This document shows, piece after piece, positions 17,748-26,735 of a stretch of DNA of 64,000 nt. Below the pieces are notes generated by a model, which was not told the origin of the DNA, searched no databases, and saw only the letters and a list, made by a program, of their open reading frames with translations. The position numbers were made by a program, and so were the translations under genes. The stretch is from Thalassotalea atypica. Its GTDB lineage: Bacteria > Pseudomonadota > Gammaproteobacteria > Enterobacterales > Alteromonadaceae. How positions within the stretch are numbered: position 1 is the stretch's first letter; every line of letters begins with the position of its first letter. The stretch spans positions 3,906,001 through 3,970,000 of the forward strand of contig NZ_AP027364.1 of NCBI RefSeq assembly GCF_030295975.1. Direction: 5' to 3'.

Positions 17748-18587
17748 ATGAAGGTTCAAGTTGTTGATTATAAGGATGAAAAAGCCCCTGAGCTTTTTAC
17801 GAAAAGTTTAAAGGAAACAGGCTTTGGCGTGCTAGTTAATCACCCAATCAGTCAAGAGTTAGTCGAGTCTATCTATAAAAATTGGTATGAATTTTTTAAT
17901 GGAGAGCAAAAAACAGAATATGCTTTCGATCCTAAAACACAAGACGGTTACTTTGCTCCTGAAATATCAGAAACGGCAAAAGGCCATACCAAAAAAGACA
18001 TTAAAGAGTATTATCACGTTTACCCATGGGGCCGAATCCCAGCCCAACTGACGGATGAAATCTTAAATTATTATAAGATGGCGTCGGACTTAGCTGCTGA
18101 ATTATTAGATTGGGTTGAGCGTCACAGTCCAAACGATGTAGCAAAGCTTTATGCTGAGCCGCTATCAAATATGATTAAGGACACGCCAAACACGCTACTC
18201 CGTGTATTACATTACCCACCATTAACCGGCGAGGAAGAGCCTGGCGCGATCCGTGCAGCGGCTCACGAGGATATCAATTTACTGACCATTTTGCCGGCAG
18301 CAAATGAACCTGGTTTACAAGTTCAGCAGCAAGATGGTAAGTGGGTAGATGTGCCTTGTGATTTTGGCAGTTTAATTATTAATATTGGTGATATGTTGCA
18401 AGAATGCTCAGGCGGATACTTCCCATCGACTAGTCACCGAGTCATCAACCCAACAGGTAAGGCTTGCACTAAATCACGTATTTCTTTACCACTATTTTTG
18501 CATCCAAGAGATGAAGTTGTATTGTCTGAAAGACACACACAAAAATCATATTTACAAGAAAGATTACGTGAACTTGGTGTGATCTAA
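17748..18587 (+). CDS. Fe(II)/2-oxoglutarate-dependent dioxygenase (isopenicillin N synthase family)
   Basis: A 279-residue oxygenase. The iron triad is His173 and Asp175 (AAHEDINLLT) and His230 (TSHRVINP). The oxoglutarate-binding Arg-x-Ser is Arg244-Ile-Ser (KSRISLP). An N-terminal DIOX_N-like region (about 1-110) contains GFGVLVNHPI. The family covers hydroxylases and ring-forming oxidases of small molecules, so the substrate cannot be assigned. Related single genes are common in marine Alteromonadales. It stands alone, convergent with the PDZ gene. Confidence 0.88.
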   Translation: MKVQVVDYKDEKAPELFTKSLKETGFGVLVNHPISQELVESIYKNWYEFFNGEQKTEYAFDPKTQDGYFAPEISETAKGHTKKDIKEYYHVYPWGRIPAQLTDEILNYYKMASDLAAELLDWVERHSPNDVAKLYAEPLSNMIKDTPNTLLRVLHYPPLTGEEEPGAIRAAAHEDINLLTILPAANEPGLQVQQQDGKWVDVPCDFGSLIINIGDMLQECSGGYFPSTSHRVINPTGKACTKSRISLPLFLHPRDEVVLSERHTQKSYLQERLRELGVI

Positions 18588-18599
18588 CTGTATTTTTCG

Positions 18600-18662
18600 C
18601 CAGAGGTCATTAATTTACCTCTGGTGAATGATCACTAACAGCGATTGACCGCCGTTAGTGAT
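18600..18662. terminator. Two stem-loops between convergent dioxygenase and PDZ genes
   Basis: CCAGAGGT/ACCTCTGG (18600-18624) and ATCACTAAC/GTTAGTGAT (18631-18662) are consecutive perfect stems. The second reaches into the stop codon of the PDZ gene. Neither has a strong T-run; together they probably separate the two convergent transcripts. Confidence 0.5.
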
Positions 18663-19612
18663 TACATAACACAAGATTGGGTTTTGGTTTTCCAAATAAC
18701 CGGCCCTGTGTATTTGCCAATATTAATGTCATGCCCTTTCTTATCTACCCAAGCTTTATTTCTTACGTAAGCAATATAATAATTTGTGTTAGCTTCAACA
18801 TTAATGGACAGGTTTTTGATTTCCTGCGGCGTATCATACTTACTACCAATTTTTAAATGGTGGTTGCCTACCTTTAGTCTTTGCCTCGACTTGTTTCCCC
18901 ATAAATCACCATTCACTTCTTTAATCACTGCTGTATCTTTTAAACCACTAAAGCGCGGTGGTGAAATGGATAAACTGTTGACTAAAATCACCTGACCGCA
19001 ACTAGTGGTATCATTCAGTTGAGGAACCCCCCAGCTGTTTTCGCTAGAGAAAATTGGTTGGTCAACATCATTTTGCCAATAGGGAATTTGTTTGTATCGA
19101 TTGGTGTCTAAAAACGACAAATGATCTGAGCTTAACAATTGCCATTGAGGGATATACTTTGCCTTAATTTTACCTTGCAGTTTAATTTTCTTACCTTGGC
19201 GATCAACCTCTAATGTCACACTCGAATCATTAGGCAAATATTGTAGTAACATCGACCAGTCTTCGCCTGCATCAGCAAGTTTAGTATCATTAATTGACAA
19301 GATTATGTCCCCCCCTCGCAAGCCTAAAGCGGCTGCTTGCCCTCGTGGGGTAACCGATAATATCTGGCCTAGTTGATTAGCACTTAAAACTGCACCAAAG
19401 CGGCCACTATCAAATCTCATCTGCTGAACAATATCAAGTTCAATCTCATCAACCGGGACACCAGAAGCAATTTCCAATGCGGTGATTTCAGCAATTTTTT
19501 GATTCACCAATTCCACCAACTGAGTGGCTAACTGCTTGGACTGAGCAGACTTAAGCTCATAAGCTTGAAGTGAACCGCTTAAAAGTATTAAAAGCCAACA
19601 AAATAACTTCAT
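18662..19612 (-). CDS. Secreted PDZ-domain protein of the ECF sigma operon
   Basis: A 316-residue product from the ATG at 19612, where a signal peptide begins (MKLFCWLLILLSGSLQA). The reading frame could extend 14 codons upstream into the preceding gene, but the signal peptide argues against it. A PDZ domain occupies about residues 80-155 (QILSVTPRGQAAALGLRGGDIILSIND). The C-terminal half has a predicted beta-rich domain with two cysteines (DTTSCGQVI and TQSCVM). No protease triad is visible. It is the last gene of a three-gene operon (10 bp after the preceding stop), presumably acting in the periplasm in the response controlled by the sigma factor. Confidence 0.72.
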   Translation of the reverse strand: MKLFCWLLILLSGSLQAYELKSAQSKQLATQLVELVNQKIAEITALEIASGVPVDEIELDIVQQMRFDSGRFGAVLSANQLGQILSVTPRGQAAALGLRGGDIILSINDTKLADAGEDWSMLLQYLPNDSSVTLEVDRQGKKIKLQGKIKAKYIPQWQLLSSDHLSFLDTNRYKQIPYWQNDVDQPIFSSENSWGVPQLNDTTSCGQVILVNSLSISPPRFSGLKDTAVIKEVNGDLWGNKSRQRLKVGNHHLKIGSKYDTPQEIKNLSINVEANTNYYIAYVRNKAWVDKKGHDINIGKYTGPVIWKTKTQSCVM

Positions 19613-19622
19613 AATTACGCCT

Positions 19623-20069
19623 TTATATTTCATAAACATCGATAGGTTTTTCATAAAACTCTACCATCGTTTTTAACAAGTTGGTGCGCTGTATCCAAAG
19701 CTCGGTGTAGTTTGCTTTGCCTTGGCTTTGGTCGATGATTTGATCGATAACAGCGAGTTCATGATGCCAGTTCGTCATCACAGCACTGTGATGGTCCGAC
19801 AACTGTATATGAGATAGTTGTGCTAGTTTTCGCTCATATTGATGCCCTTGAGCAATAAAACTCGGCGCTTGATTAGATTGTAGCGACAGTTGCAGCCAGT
19901 AACCAAAACTTAACAATGATAGGCACGCAATTAATGCGATAACATTGTTTGTTTTTCTGGCTTGATGTTTTTCCCAAATTTTTTCAGCTAAAGGTGGCGC
20001 AGGTTGAACTAACATCGACGTATCCGCCGTATCAATTCGCCATTTTAACTGTTCTTCAAAATGCGTCAT
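19623..20069 (-). CDS. Single-pass membrane protein, candidate anti-sigma factor
   Basis: A 148-residue product from the ATG at 20069; AAGG lies 9 nt upstream, whereas a TTG two codons earlier is too close to it. The N-terminal cytosolic part (about 45 residues, EEQLKWRIDTAD) precedes one membrane helix (VIALIACLSLLSFGYWL), then a periplasmic helical domain of about 75 residues. Topology and position, 6 bp after the ECF sigma gene, match anti-sigma factors. No zinc-binding HxxxCxxC motif is present, so assignment rests on context. Confidence 0.6.
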   Translation of the reverse strand: MTHFEEQLKWRIDTADTSMLVQPAPPLAEKIWEKHQARKTNNVIALIACLSLLSFGYWLQLSLQSNQAPSFIAQGHQYERKLAQLSHIQLSDHHSAVMTNWHHELAVIDQIIDQSQGKANYTELWIQRTNLLKTMVEFYEKPIDVYEI

Positions 20070-20075
20070 ACCCAA

Positions 20076-20621
20076 CTACCTTGTTAGCCACTTTTTCAGT
20101 TTGCTCAATGCACGCCGATAATTTTGCCTTACACTGGTGTCTTTTACGCCAAGTTGCTGTGCTATTTCTTTGTGTTTAAGGTTTTGAACAGTGTGTAAAT
20201 AAACAATCGAACGTTGAGCAACAGGCAACTCATTGATAAGTTGTGCCGTTTTAGTATCGTCAATGCTTGCTTGTTCATCAAGTAGCGAGGACGCCGCTTG
20301 TTGGACATCAACCGTCGATTGATAACTAGACTCTTTATTAATACGCCGAAAATAATCAGTACACTCATTAATTGTGCAACGCTTTAGCCATGAGCCAAGC
20401 GCATCAGGTTGTTTAATAGAAGCGCGTTTTCTCAATAAGATTTCAAACACTTGTTGAAGAATATCAGCGGCTTGTTGTTCATCACAAACAAGGTGAAGGC
20501 TTAGCGAATATACATGGTCGGCATACAAATGATATGCCGCATCAAAGCCACTATGCTTGCCTTTTTGCAACATAGTAAACTCCTGACGCGTTAACGCTTG
20601 TCCAAATCCTTGCTTACTCAT
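20076..20621 (-). CDS. ECF-type RNA polymerase sigma factor
   Basis: A 181-residue sigma-70 family protein with only regions 2 and 4. Region 2 contains AYHLYADHVYSLSLHLVCDEQQAADILQQVFEIL and SWLKRCTINECTDYFRR. Region 4 contains LPVAQRSIVYLHTVQNLKHKEIAQQLGVKDTSVRQNYRRALSKLKKWL. It would direct RNA polymerase to a small regulon in response to an envelope signal. It heads an operon with the single-TM protein and the PDZ protein. A possible self-recognised promoter (TGTCAC-N16-CGTCTT) lies directly upstream. Confidence 0.9.
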   Translation of the reverse strand: MSKQGFGQALTRQEFTMLQKGKHSGFDAAYHLYADHVYSLSLHLVCDEQQAADILQQVFEILLRKRASIKQPDALGSWLKRCTINECTDYFRRINKESSYQSTVDVQQAASSLLDEQASIDDTKTAQLINELPVAQRSIVYLHTVQNLKHKEIAQQLGVKDTSVRQNYRRALSKLKKWLTR

Positions 20622-20640
20622 TAATCTCCCACTTTCCTAT

Positions 20641-20668
20641 AAGACGGGCGAATCCAATTTTTGTGACA
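20641..20668 (-). promoter_or_regulatory. Candidate autoregulatory ECF promoter
   Basis: On the minus strand TGTCAC (20668-20663), a 16-bp spacer and CGTCTT (20646-20641) resemble the bipartite -35/-10 of ECF promoters (CGTC-type -10). The inferred leader is only about 13 nt, which is short but would still hold the GGGAG ribosome site. Unproven. Confidence 0.3.
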
Positions 20669-20698
20669 CTACTTTGATGACAATTAAGGTACAGAAAA

Positions 20699-20728
20699 CA
20701 AAAAAGAGGATGATATATCCTCTTTTTA
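20699..20728. terminator. Terminator after the RND operon
   Basis: AAAAAGAGGAT and ATCCTCTTTTT form a perfect stem with a 5-nt loop and T-runs on both strands, 21 bp after the RND permease stop codon. Confidence 0.85.
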
Positions 20729-20748
20729 ATCTTTATCATACAGTATTT

Positions 20749-23700
20749 TTAATTAACTGCGATAGCTTCTGTTTCACTCGTAGTTTCAGGCTGATTTTTC
20801 TTACGTTTGAAGACGTTGCGAGCATCTTCTATGACCAGATATAGTGCTGGAATCATCACTAATGTCACTATCGTCGCAAACAACACACCAAACGCTAGAG
20901 ATACCGCCATTGGGATCACCATTTTCGCTTGCATGCTAGTTTCCATCATAATCGGCACTAAGCCAATAAAGGTGGTTAATGATGTCAGCAAGATTGCTCT
21001 AAAGCGGCGACAGCCAGAATACACCACCGCTTCTCGTAGCGGGATACCTTGCTCACGCGACTTATTAACGTGGTCAACCATCACTAAAGAGTCATTAATG
21101 ACCACCCCTGCTGCCGCAATGATACCGAACATAGACAGAACGTTTAAATCCATCCCCAGTGCCATATGGCCGATCATTGCACCAACAATACCAAACGGAA
21201 TTACCGTCATTATCATTAATGGCTGAGAGTACGACTTCAACGGTACCGCAAGTAAAGTGAATATCACCATCAAAGACAAGACAAAGTCACGCATTTGCTT
21301 ATTCGCACTTTCCATCTCTTCTTGGATACGTCCAGACACTTCACTTTGTACTTGTGGGTACTTTCTCAATAACTCAGGTAAATATTCGTCACGTATCTCT
21401 TTGGTCACTTCAAACGGTTCAACTTGTGCGGCATCAACGCTGCCCCAAATATTGATTGTTCTGTTACCATTTTCGCGACGAATACGTGTCACACCGTCAT
21501 GCAAAGAAATATCTGCCAATTCTGATAAAGGTAACTCAGCACCGTTTGGTGCTTGGATCATCACATCATCAACATGACCCACAGAACTGCGTTCATCGAG
21601 CGGGTAGCGTACCATGACCTTAATCTCTTCACTTTCACGTAAAATACGTTGTGCTTCTAAGCCATAAAAACTGTAGCTCACTTGAGAAGCGATATCAGAC
21701 AAGGTCAATCCCATACTGTATGCCAAAGGCTTCAAGGTAAACTGAACTTCTTTAGCACTGGTTTGACGACTATCATTAACGTCACCAACACCTTTTAAGC
21801 TATTCAATTTAGCTTTTAGCTCTTTGGCTGCACCTAACAGCTGACGGTCATCGGTACTTTCTAATCTAAAGCTAATATCGCCATCATCACGGCCACCACC
21901 GAATAAATTATCATCAATATTGAAACGTTTGACACCTGGTAGTGGCGGGATAGCTTTACGCCATAAATCAGCCAGTTCAAAGGTATTCATTGCACGGTCT
22001 TTAGGTTCTACTAACTTCACCATGATACGGCCACTTATCCGGCTGCGAAGATCAACTTGCATATCGGCAATCATTGGTTTGCCATGCTCTGCTTCGATTT
22101 TCTTATCAACATCGTAAAGGATTTTTTCTAATGTTAACAAAGTATCTAGCGTTGTTTTCTCAGCAGTATCTGTGTTCATTTCCACTGCAACACGCGGGAA
22201 GTCATGAGGTACTTTAGGCTGACCAATAAAGCGCACCAAACCACCTGCGTATAAGCCTGCACTGATCAATAAGATACTGATGAAAAAAGTCATCACACCA
22301 TAGCGATAATGCAAAGCGGTTTCTAAAAATGGTTTGTATTTGTTTTCAATGAAACGCTTTAAACCATTGTCTAATGCTTGACGGAAACGGTGCAGTGGAT
22401 TTTTAGGGTTTACGGGTTTATTTTTCATTCTGACCAAATGCGCTGGTAAAATTAGCTTCGACTCAACCAATGAGAACAATAAACAAAATATCACCACGAA
22501 ACCGATAGACTTACTCCAAGCAGAGCCCGGTCCATCCCCTAAAATTAGAGGAAAGAATGCTGCGATTGTAGTTAATACACCAAAGGTGGCAGGCATAGCA
22601 ACGCGTTTTACGCCGCGAATAACGCTTTCTGTAGAATGGCCGCTTTTTTCAATTTCAGAATGGGCACTTTCACCCATGACTATTGCATCATCAACCACAA
22701 TACCTAGAACTAAGATAAAGGCGAATAGGCTAGTGATGTTAATTGTTACGTTAACAAATTCCATTGGCATAACCAGTAACGTACCTAAGAAACATACCGG
22801 TAAGCCCATCATGACCCAAAAGGCTAAGCGAACGCGTAAGAATAGTGCCAACATTAAGAATACAAGCACCGCACCACTTTTCATGTTGTCTAACATCATA
22901 TCTAGACGACCTTCTAAGTAATACGTTAAGTCTACCCAAGTTTCTAATTTAACACCGTCTGGTAGCTCTTTTTGCTTTGCTAGAACATATTTATTCATTA
23001 CGTCAGCTACATTGGTAATGCTCTGTTCACCTGCCGCGCCAACAAAAAATGTAACGGAATTTTTTCCGTTAAATTTTGAGTATTGAATACCTTCTTCAAA
23101 GCCATCAATAATGGTTGCAACTTCACCTAATAATATTTTAGTTCCGTCGGTCAAGGTAATTAGTGGAATAAGCTCAAACTCATGTCCTTTGTACGCTTGG
23201 TTTTCAACGCGAAGGTTGATATAGCCATTTTGAGCACGGATTTGACCTGCTGACATATTGCGTGAGTAGCTTCTTACCGCTGTTGCAACATCATTAAAGC
23301 TTAGTCCGTATTCACGTAGTTTATCTTTACTGACTTCAATAGATATTTCGTACCCCAATCCACTATAGAATTCAGAGATATTAACCAGCGGTTGTTGTTG
23401 GATTTCATCGTGAATTTTCTTACCTAACTCTTTCAGCTCTTTAAATGTCAGGTCGCCATACAAACTGATGTACATCACTTCTTGTTTGAATTGTTCACGT
23501 TCTACTTTAACGCGCTCCATGCCATCAGGAAAAGTTGAAATGCTGTCAATCTTCGATTTCACTTCATCCAAAACAACCAGTGGATCGTATCCTTCATCAA
23601 CACGGAACCAACCGTTAGAAAAATTCCGATTGGAATAAGTAATAACACGGTCTAGCCCTTCAACAGACTCTAACGATTCCTCAATTTTAATGGTGATCCC

Positions 23701-23913
23701 TTCTTCGACTTCCTGTGGTGCTGTGCCAGGATACACCGCACTAAAACTGATCCAGTTACTTTCAAATGGAGGGAACATTTGTTTACTGATAGTACCTGCG
23801 GTTAACAAACCACCGATAATGATAAATATCATCAACAAGTTTGCTGCAACACTATTGCGCGCAAACCAGGCGATAAGACCTTTATGTGTGTCGTCTTTCT
23901 CGATAGCCGTCAT
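20749..23913 (-). CDS. RND efflux transporter permease (AcrB/HAE-1-like)
   Basis: A 1054-residue inner-membrane pump of the resistance-nodulation-division family. The first membrane helix (NSVAANLLMIFIIIGGLL) is followed by a large periplasmic porter domain. TM4 has the proton-relay aspartates (LGIVVDDAIVMGE). A second repeat has another porter loop and GVVINDSLVMVDHVN. The subfamily, with PPFESNWISFSAVYPGTAPQEVEEG near the start, is frequent in Alteromonadales; the substrate is unknown. It lies 4 bp after the adaptor gene, with AGGAGT before the ATG. No outer-membrane TolC partner is in the operon, so TolC must come from elsewhere. Confidence 0.93.
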   Translation of the reverse strand: MTAIEKDDTHKGLIAWFARNSVAANLLMIFIIIGGLLTAGTISKQMFPPFESNWISFSAVYPGTAPQEVEEGITIKIEESLESVEGLDRVITYSNRNFSNGWFRVDEGYDPLVVLDEVKSKIDSISTFPDGMERVKVEREQFKQEVMYISLYGDLTFKELKELGKKIHDEIQQQPLVNISEFYSGLGYEISIEVSKDKLREYGLSFNDVATAVRSYSRNMSAGQIRAQNGYINLRVENQAYKGHEFELIPLITLTDGTKILLGEVATIIDGFEEGIQYSKFNGKNSVTFFVGAAGEQSITNVADVMNKYVLAKQKELPDGVKLETWVDLTYYLEGRLDMMLDNMKSGAVLVFLMLALFLRVRLAFWVMMGLPVCFLGTLLVMPMEFVNVTINITSLFAFILVLGIVVDDAIVMGESAHSEIEKSGHSTESVIRGVKRVAMPATFGVLTTIAAFFPLILGDGPGSAWSKSIGFVVIFCLLFSLVESKLILPAHLVRMKNKPVNPKNPLHRFRQALDNGLKRFIENKYKPFLETALHYRYGVMTFFISILLISAGLYAGGLVRFIGQPKVPHDFPRVAVEMNTDTAEKTTLDTLLTLEKILYDVDKKIEAEHGKPMIADMQVDLRSRISGRIMVKLVEPKDRAMNTFELADLWRKAIPPLPGVKRFNIDDNLFGGGRDDGDISFRLESTDDRQLLGAAKELKAKLNSLKGVGDVNDSRQTSAKEVQFTLKPLAYSMGLTLSDIASQVSYSFYGLEAQRILRESEEIKVMVRYPLDERSSVGHVDDVMIQAPNGAELPLSELADISLHDGVTRIRRENGNRTINIWGSVDAAQVEPFEVTKEIRDEYLPELLRKYPQVQSEVSGRIQEEMESANKQMRDFVLSLMVIFTLLAVPLKSYSQPLMIMTVIPFGIVGAMIGHMALGMDLNVLSMFGIIAAAGVVINDSLVMVDHVNKSREQGIPLREAVVYSGCRRFRAILLTSLTTFIGLVPIMMETSMQAKMVIPMAVSLAFGVLFATIVTLVMIPALYLVIEDARNVFKRKKNQPETTSETEAIAVN

Positions 23914-23917
23914 TAGC

Positions 23918-25102
23918 CTACTCCTGAATACTTGCTATTTGGGTATCAACGACGCTTTGTTCTGGTGTTTGCTCTTCATCTTTTGGCAAAGCCAGCGCCA
24001 TACCATTAATTGGGTAGTCTAACGCCGATGTAATCATTCGGTCACCGGTTGATAACCCATTGGAAATAATAGAATTCGCGCCATCTTGACGGATAATTTC
24101 AACCTCGGCGAAGTGCAGTTTTGACTCATCATTAAGCAGGGCAATGCGACCATCCGAAATTAGATAATTAGGAATGACGCTTGCCTGAGCCACTTCAATA
24201 CCAAAAATAGCGGCGTTTACATACGAACCAAAGCGCAATTCTGTTTTTGATTCATTTAATCCGTAAGGGTCTTTTATTTCTGCGACAAGGTAACCCATAC
24301 GACTCTTGTTATCGACAACCCCTTCATTTCGAGCAACATGTGCAGACCAAAATCTTTGAGTGCCCGAAAATGTACCAGAGAGTTGAACTTGAGCCTGTTG
24401 TCCTTGGTCAATCAAGAATTTCAATTGATTATCCGCTACAGGTAATCTTACTTCAGCTATCGCGGTGCCTAGTACTTTACCAATATCAGAGCCAACCGTG
24501 ACAAATGAGCCCAAACCAACATGACGTGACTCGATCATTGCATCATAAGGTGCTCTGATTTCAGTACGTTCGAGGTTACGCTGTGCACGTAAGATAGTTG
24601 CTTTTGCCGATTTAACATGTGCAAGTTCTTGTGCAAGCTGAGGCTTACGTAAACTTAGCTCCGTTGGAGCACTGTGAGTAATGCGCTTCCATTCCGTTTC
24701 GGCAACTTTACTTTTCGCTCGTTCAGTTTCTAACGAAGCAAGTGAGGAAGCGTGATTGGCTTGAGCATCAAGTAAAGCCGCTTCATAGTCACTTGGGTCT
24801 ATTCTTGCCAGCAGCTGACCTTTTTTGACGAATCCACCACGAACAAATGCCTCAGACAATTCAACGATCTCTCCACTGATTTGTGAAACAAGGCGAGTTT
24901 CATATTTCGGCATGACAATGCCGTGGGACTTAACCGTTAATTGCATTGACTCAACGGTAATCTGCTCTACAGCAACAATTGGCGTATTATCAACTTCTGC
25001 TTTCTCTTCAGGTGGTTTTTTCATTGCAGAAAAACCAACAAAAGCTAATACACCAGCAGCTAATATCACAATAGGGACGATGATCTGTTTTTTCCGTGCC
25101 AC
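23918..25102 (-). CDS. RND efflux periplasmic adaptor subunit
   Basis: Membrane-fusion protein linking the RND pump to an outer-membrane channel. I chose the GTG at 25102 (MARKKQIIVP, 394 aa) because GAGGA lies 7 nt upstream and the signal anchor follows at once; the longer TTG reading from 25138 has no ribosome site. After the anchor (IVPIVILAAGVLAFVG) come a biotinyl-lipoyl half (SGEIVELSEAFVRGGFVKKGQLLARIDPSDYEAAL), an alpha-hairpin (about 100-160), the second lipoyl half (ERTEIRAPYDAMIESRHVGLGSFVTVG) and the beta-barrel. It is the first gene of the two-gene operon. Confidence 0.9.
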   Translation of the reverse strand: MARKKQIIVPIVILAAGVLAFVGFSAMKKPPEEKAEVDNTPIVAVEQITVESMQLTVKSHGIVMPKYETRLVSQISGEIVELSEAFVRGGFVKKGQLLARIDPSDYEAALLDAQANHASSLASLETERAKSKVAETEWKRITHSAPTELSLRKPQLAQELAHVKSAKATILRAQRNLERTEIRAPYDAMIESRHVGLGSFVTVGSDIGKVLGTAIAEVRLPVADNQLKFLIDQGQQAQVQLSGTFSGTQRFWSAHVARNEGVVDNKSRMGYLVAEIKDPYGLNESKTELRFGSYVNAAIFGIEVAQASVIPNYLISDGRIALLNDESKLHFAEVEIIRQDGANSIISNGLSTGDRMITSALDYPINGMALALPKDEEQTPEQSVVDTQIASIQE

Positions 25103-25188
25103 TTTACTATCCTCAATTTTTATTCTTTGTACGCTCAATGTTTCAATATGTTAAGAATATCGAATTAAGTACATACAAATTGAAATGG

Positions 25189-25209
25189 TTTGTAACTGTC
25201 TATTACAAA
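25189..25209. promoter_or_regulatory. Inverted repeat upstream of the RND operon
   Basis: TTTGTAA-N7-TTACAAA is a perfect 7-bp inverted repeat, 87 bp upstream of the adaptor start. Size and spacing suit a dimeric repressor such as TetR. No regulator gene is adjacent, so the cognate factor is unknown. Confidence 0.4.
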
Positions 25210-25370
25210 AACTGAGCCGAAATGGGAAAAACAATAAAAATTCTACAAAAAACTTTATAAAAAACCTTTAATACAACTACTTACAGTCATATAAATACGA
25301 ATAAATAGAGACGACAAAGCACCTAATCTGATTGTTACTGGAATAGCGGTTTAGTGGTTTTAACCACATT

Positions 25371-26522
25371 TTAAACTTTTATGAAAATATTTCGGCGATA
25401 AAGCCAATAAAGTACACCCCACTGCAACAACAAAATCACGCAGATTTCCAACAGTGACGACCAACCTTGCGGTAATGCACTGATCCATCCACCAGCCAAG
25501 CTGTGTGCACTAAACTTCCAATTGACCAAGCTTGCACTCAAATAGATGACGATGGAATTCATGCCGATCACCGCAAAAAATTTCGCCCAAAACTGCCACG
25601 CTAGTACATCAATAAGTAAATAGAATACAGCCAACAACAACACACTGTAGCCACAAGTCACTAACACAAAAGAGCTTGTCCATAGGCTTTTATTTATTGG
25701 AAATACCATTCCCCACGCAAAACCAATTGCTAACAGACAACAGCCAACAATAAGCAAATGCATAAATAACGTATTGGCGCTCTGCTGCATTTGTTTCATG
25801 TAGCGACCGACAAAGACGCCTGCCATGGCATTGATTACTGATGGAATATTTGAGAGCAGTCCTTCAGGATCCATTGGCAGATTTCGATACGTAGCACCGG
25901 GTAGAAAGTGTTGATCAAACCATACATTGAGTGACAAGGTTGCACTGTAATTTCCGGCACCGTAGTCGCCAATAGTGACAAAGCTTAATAGCAACCAGTA
26001 ACCAATTAATACACTAATACTGACGATCCATTGCTGCCTAATGGTTAAATGCCAAACCAGTAAGATAGCCACAAACCATGCTACTCCTATACGCCCAAGT
26101 ACACTTGCAAATCGAACCTCATCTGGGTTTGGTGGTACACCAGTTCCCCAGCCATGGTTGTATATTACCCCCAACAGCAACAATAGAAAAAGGCGCTTAA
26201 ATGCGTGTTTGTATTGCTGTGTTCTTTGGTGTGGTGAATACGACTTTATTGGCTTTGCCGCGATACCAATACTGACGCCAGATAAAAATATGAATAACGG
26301 AAAAATTAAGTCATAGGCGGTAATACCATGCCAAGCGCTGTGTTTCATTTGTTGGTCAAATAGCTCCAAGCATGACCATCCGGTGATTACAAACAACGCA
26401 GCAAAGAGGCCTTCTGCCCCCATGATCCAGAACATATCAAAACCACGTAGAGCATCAACAGACAACAATCGTTTAGGCTTTGTGGGGGTTTCTGGTGCAA
26501 TTTCGGGCATGACTTGAGACAT
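25371..26522 (-). CDS. nagX: NagX-like membrane acyltransferase-family protein (HGSNAT/DUF5009-like)
   Basis: A polytopic inner-membrane protein, 383 residues from the ATG at 26522 (a GTG at 26561 would add 13 residues but has no ribosome site). The hallmark LLSVDALRGFDMFWIMGAEGL lies near the N-terminus, followed by about 10 membrane segments and HAWHGITAYDLIFPLFIFLSG. The family includes human heparan-alpha-glucosaminide N-acetyltransferase and NagX of bacterial chitin/GlcNAc regulons, where it is thought to act with GlcNAc uptake. A perfect 18-bp LacI-type palindrome upstream supports GlcNAc control. Confidence 0.82.
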   Translation of the reverse strand: MSQVMPEIAPETPTKPKRLLSVDALRGFDMFWIMGAEGLFAALFVITGWSCLELFDQQMKHSAWHGITAYDLIFPLFIFLSGVSIGIAAKPIKSYSPHQRTQQYKHAFKRLFLLLLLGVIYNHGWGTGVPPNPDEVRFASVLGRIGVAWFVAILLVWHLTIRQQWIVSISVLIGYWLLLSFVTIGDYGAGNYSATLSLNVWFDQHFLPGATYRNLPMDPEGLLSNIPSVINAMAGVFVGRYMKQMQQSANTLFMHLLIVGCCLLAIGFAWGMVFPINKSLWTSSFVLVTCGYSVLLLAVFYLLIDVLAWQFWAKFFAVIGMNSIVIYLSASLVNWKFSAHSLAGGWISALPQGWSSLLEICVILLLQWGVLYWLYRRNIFIKV

Positions 26523-26578
26523 AAAGTGCTTCAACCTAGCGTTTAATAAACAAGCTTTCACTCGTTGGTTCGGACAGT

Positions 26579-26596
26579 AATGACAACGTTGTCATT
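26579..26596. promoter_or_regulatory. Perfect LacI-type operator palindrome upstream of nagX
   Basis: AATGACAACGTTGTCATT is an 18-bp perfect palindrome with the central CG typical of LacI-family operators, 57 bp upstream of the chosen nagX start. From memory it resembles NagR (GlcNAc) sites of Alteromonadales; that identity could not be verified here. Confidence 0.65.
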
Positions 26597-26735
26597 TATG
26601 TTATTCGCTTCATCTGAAAATAGCAATCTTTACTCACTCAATTGTTTACGTATAGGGTAAGTTGTAAAGATTTGCTACATTTTATTGCTTGTGAAATCAT
26701 TGCTGAGCATTAGTATTAAAGCAAAGGAGTTCAAT

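Noticed and set aside
20807-22921. Several plus-strand frames of 65-139 codons inside the RND permease gene
   Set aside because: All are antisense shadows of a full-length conserved transporter.
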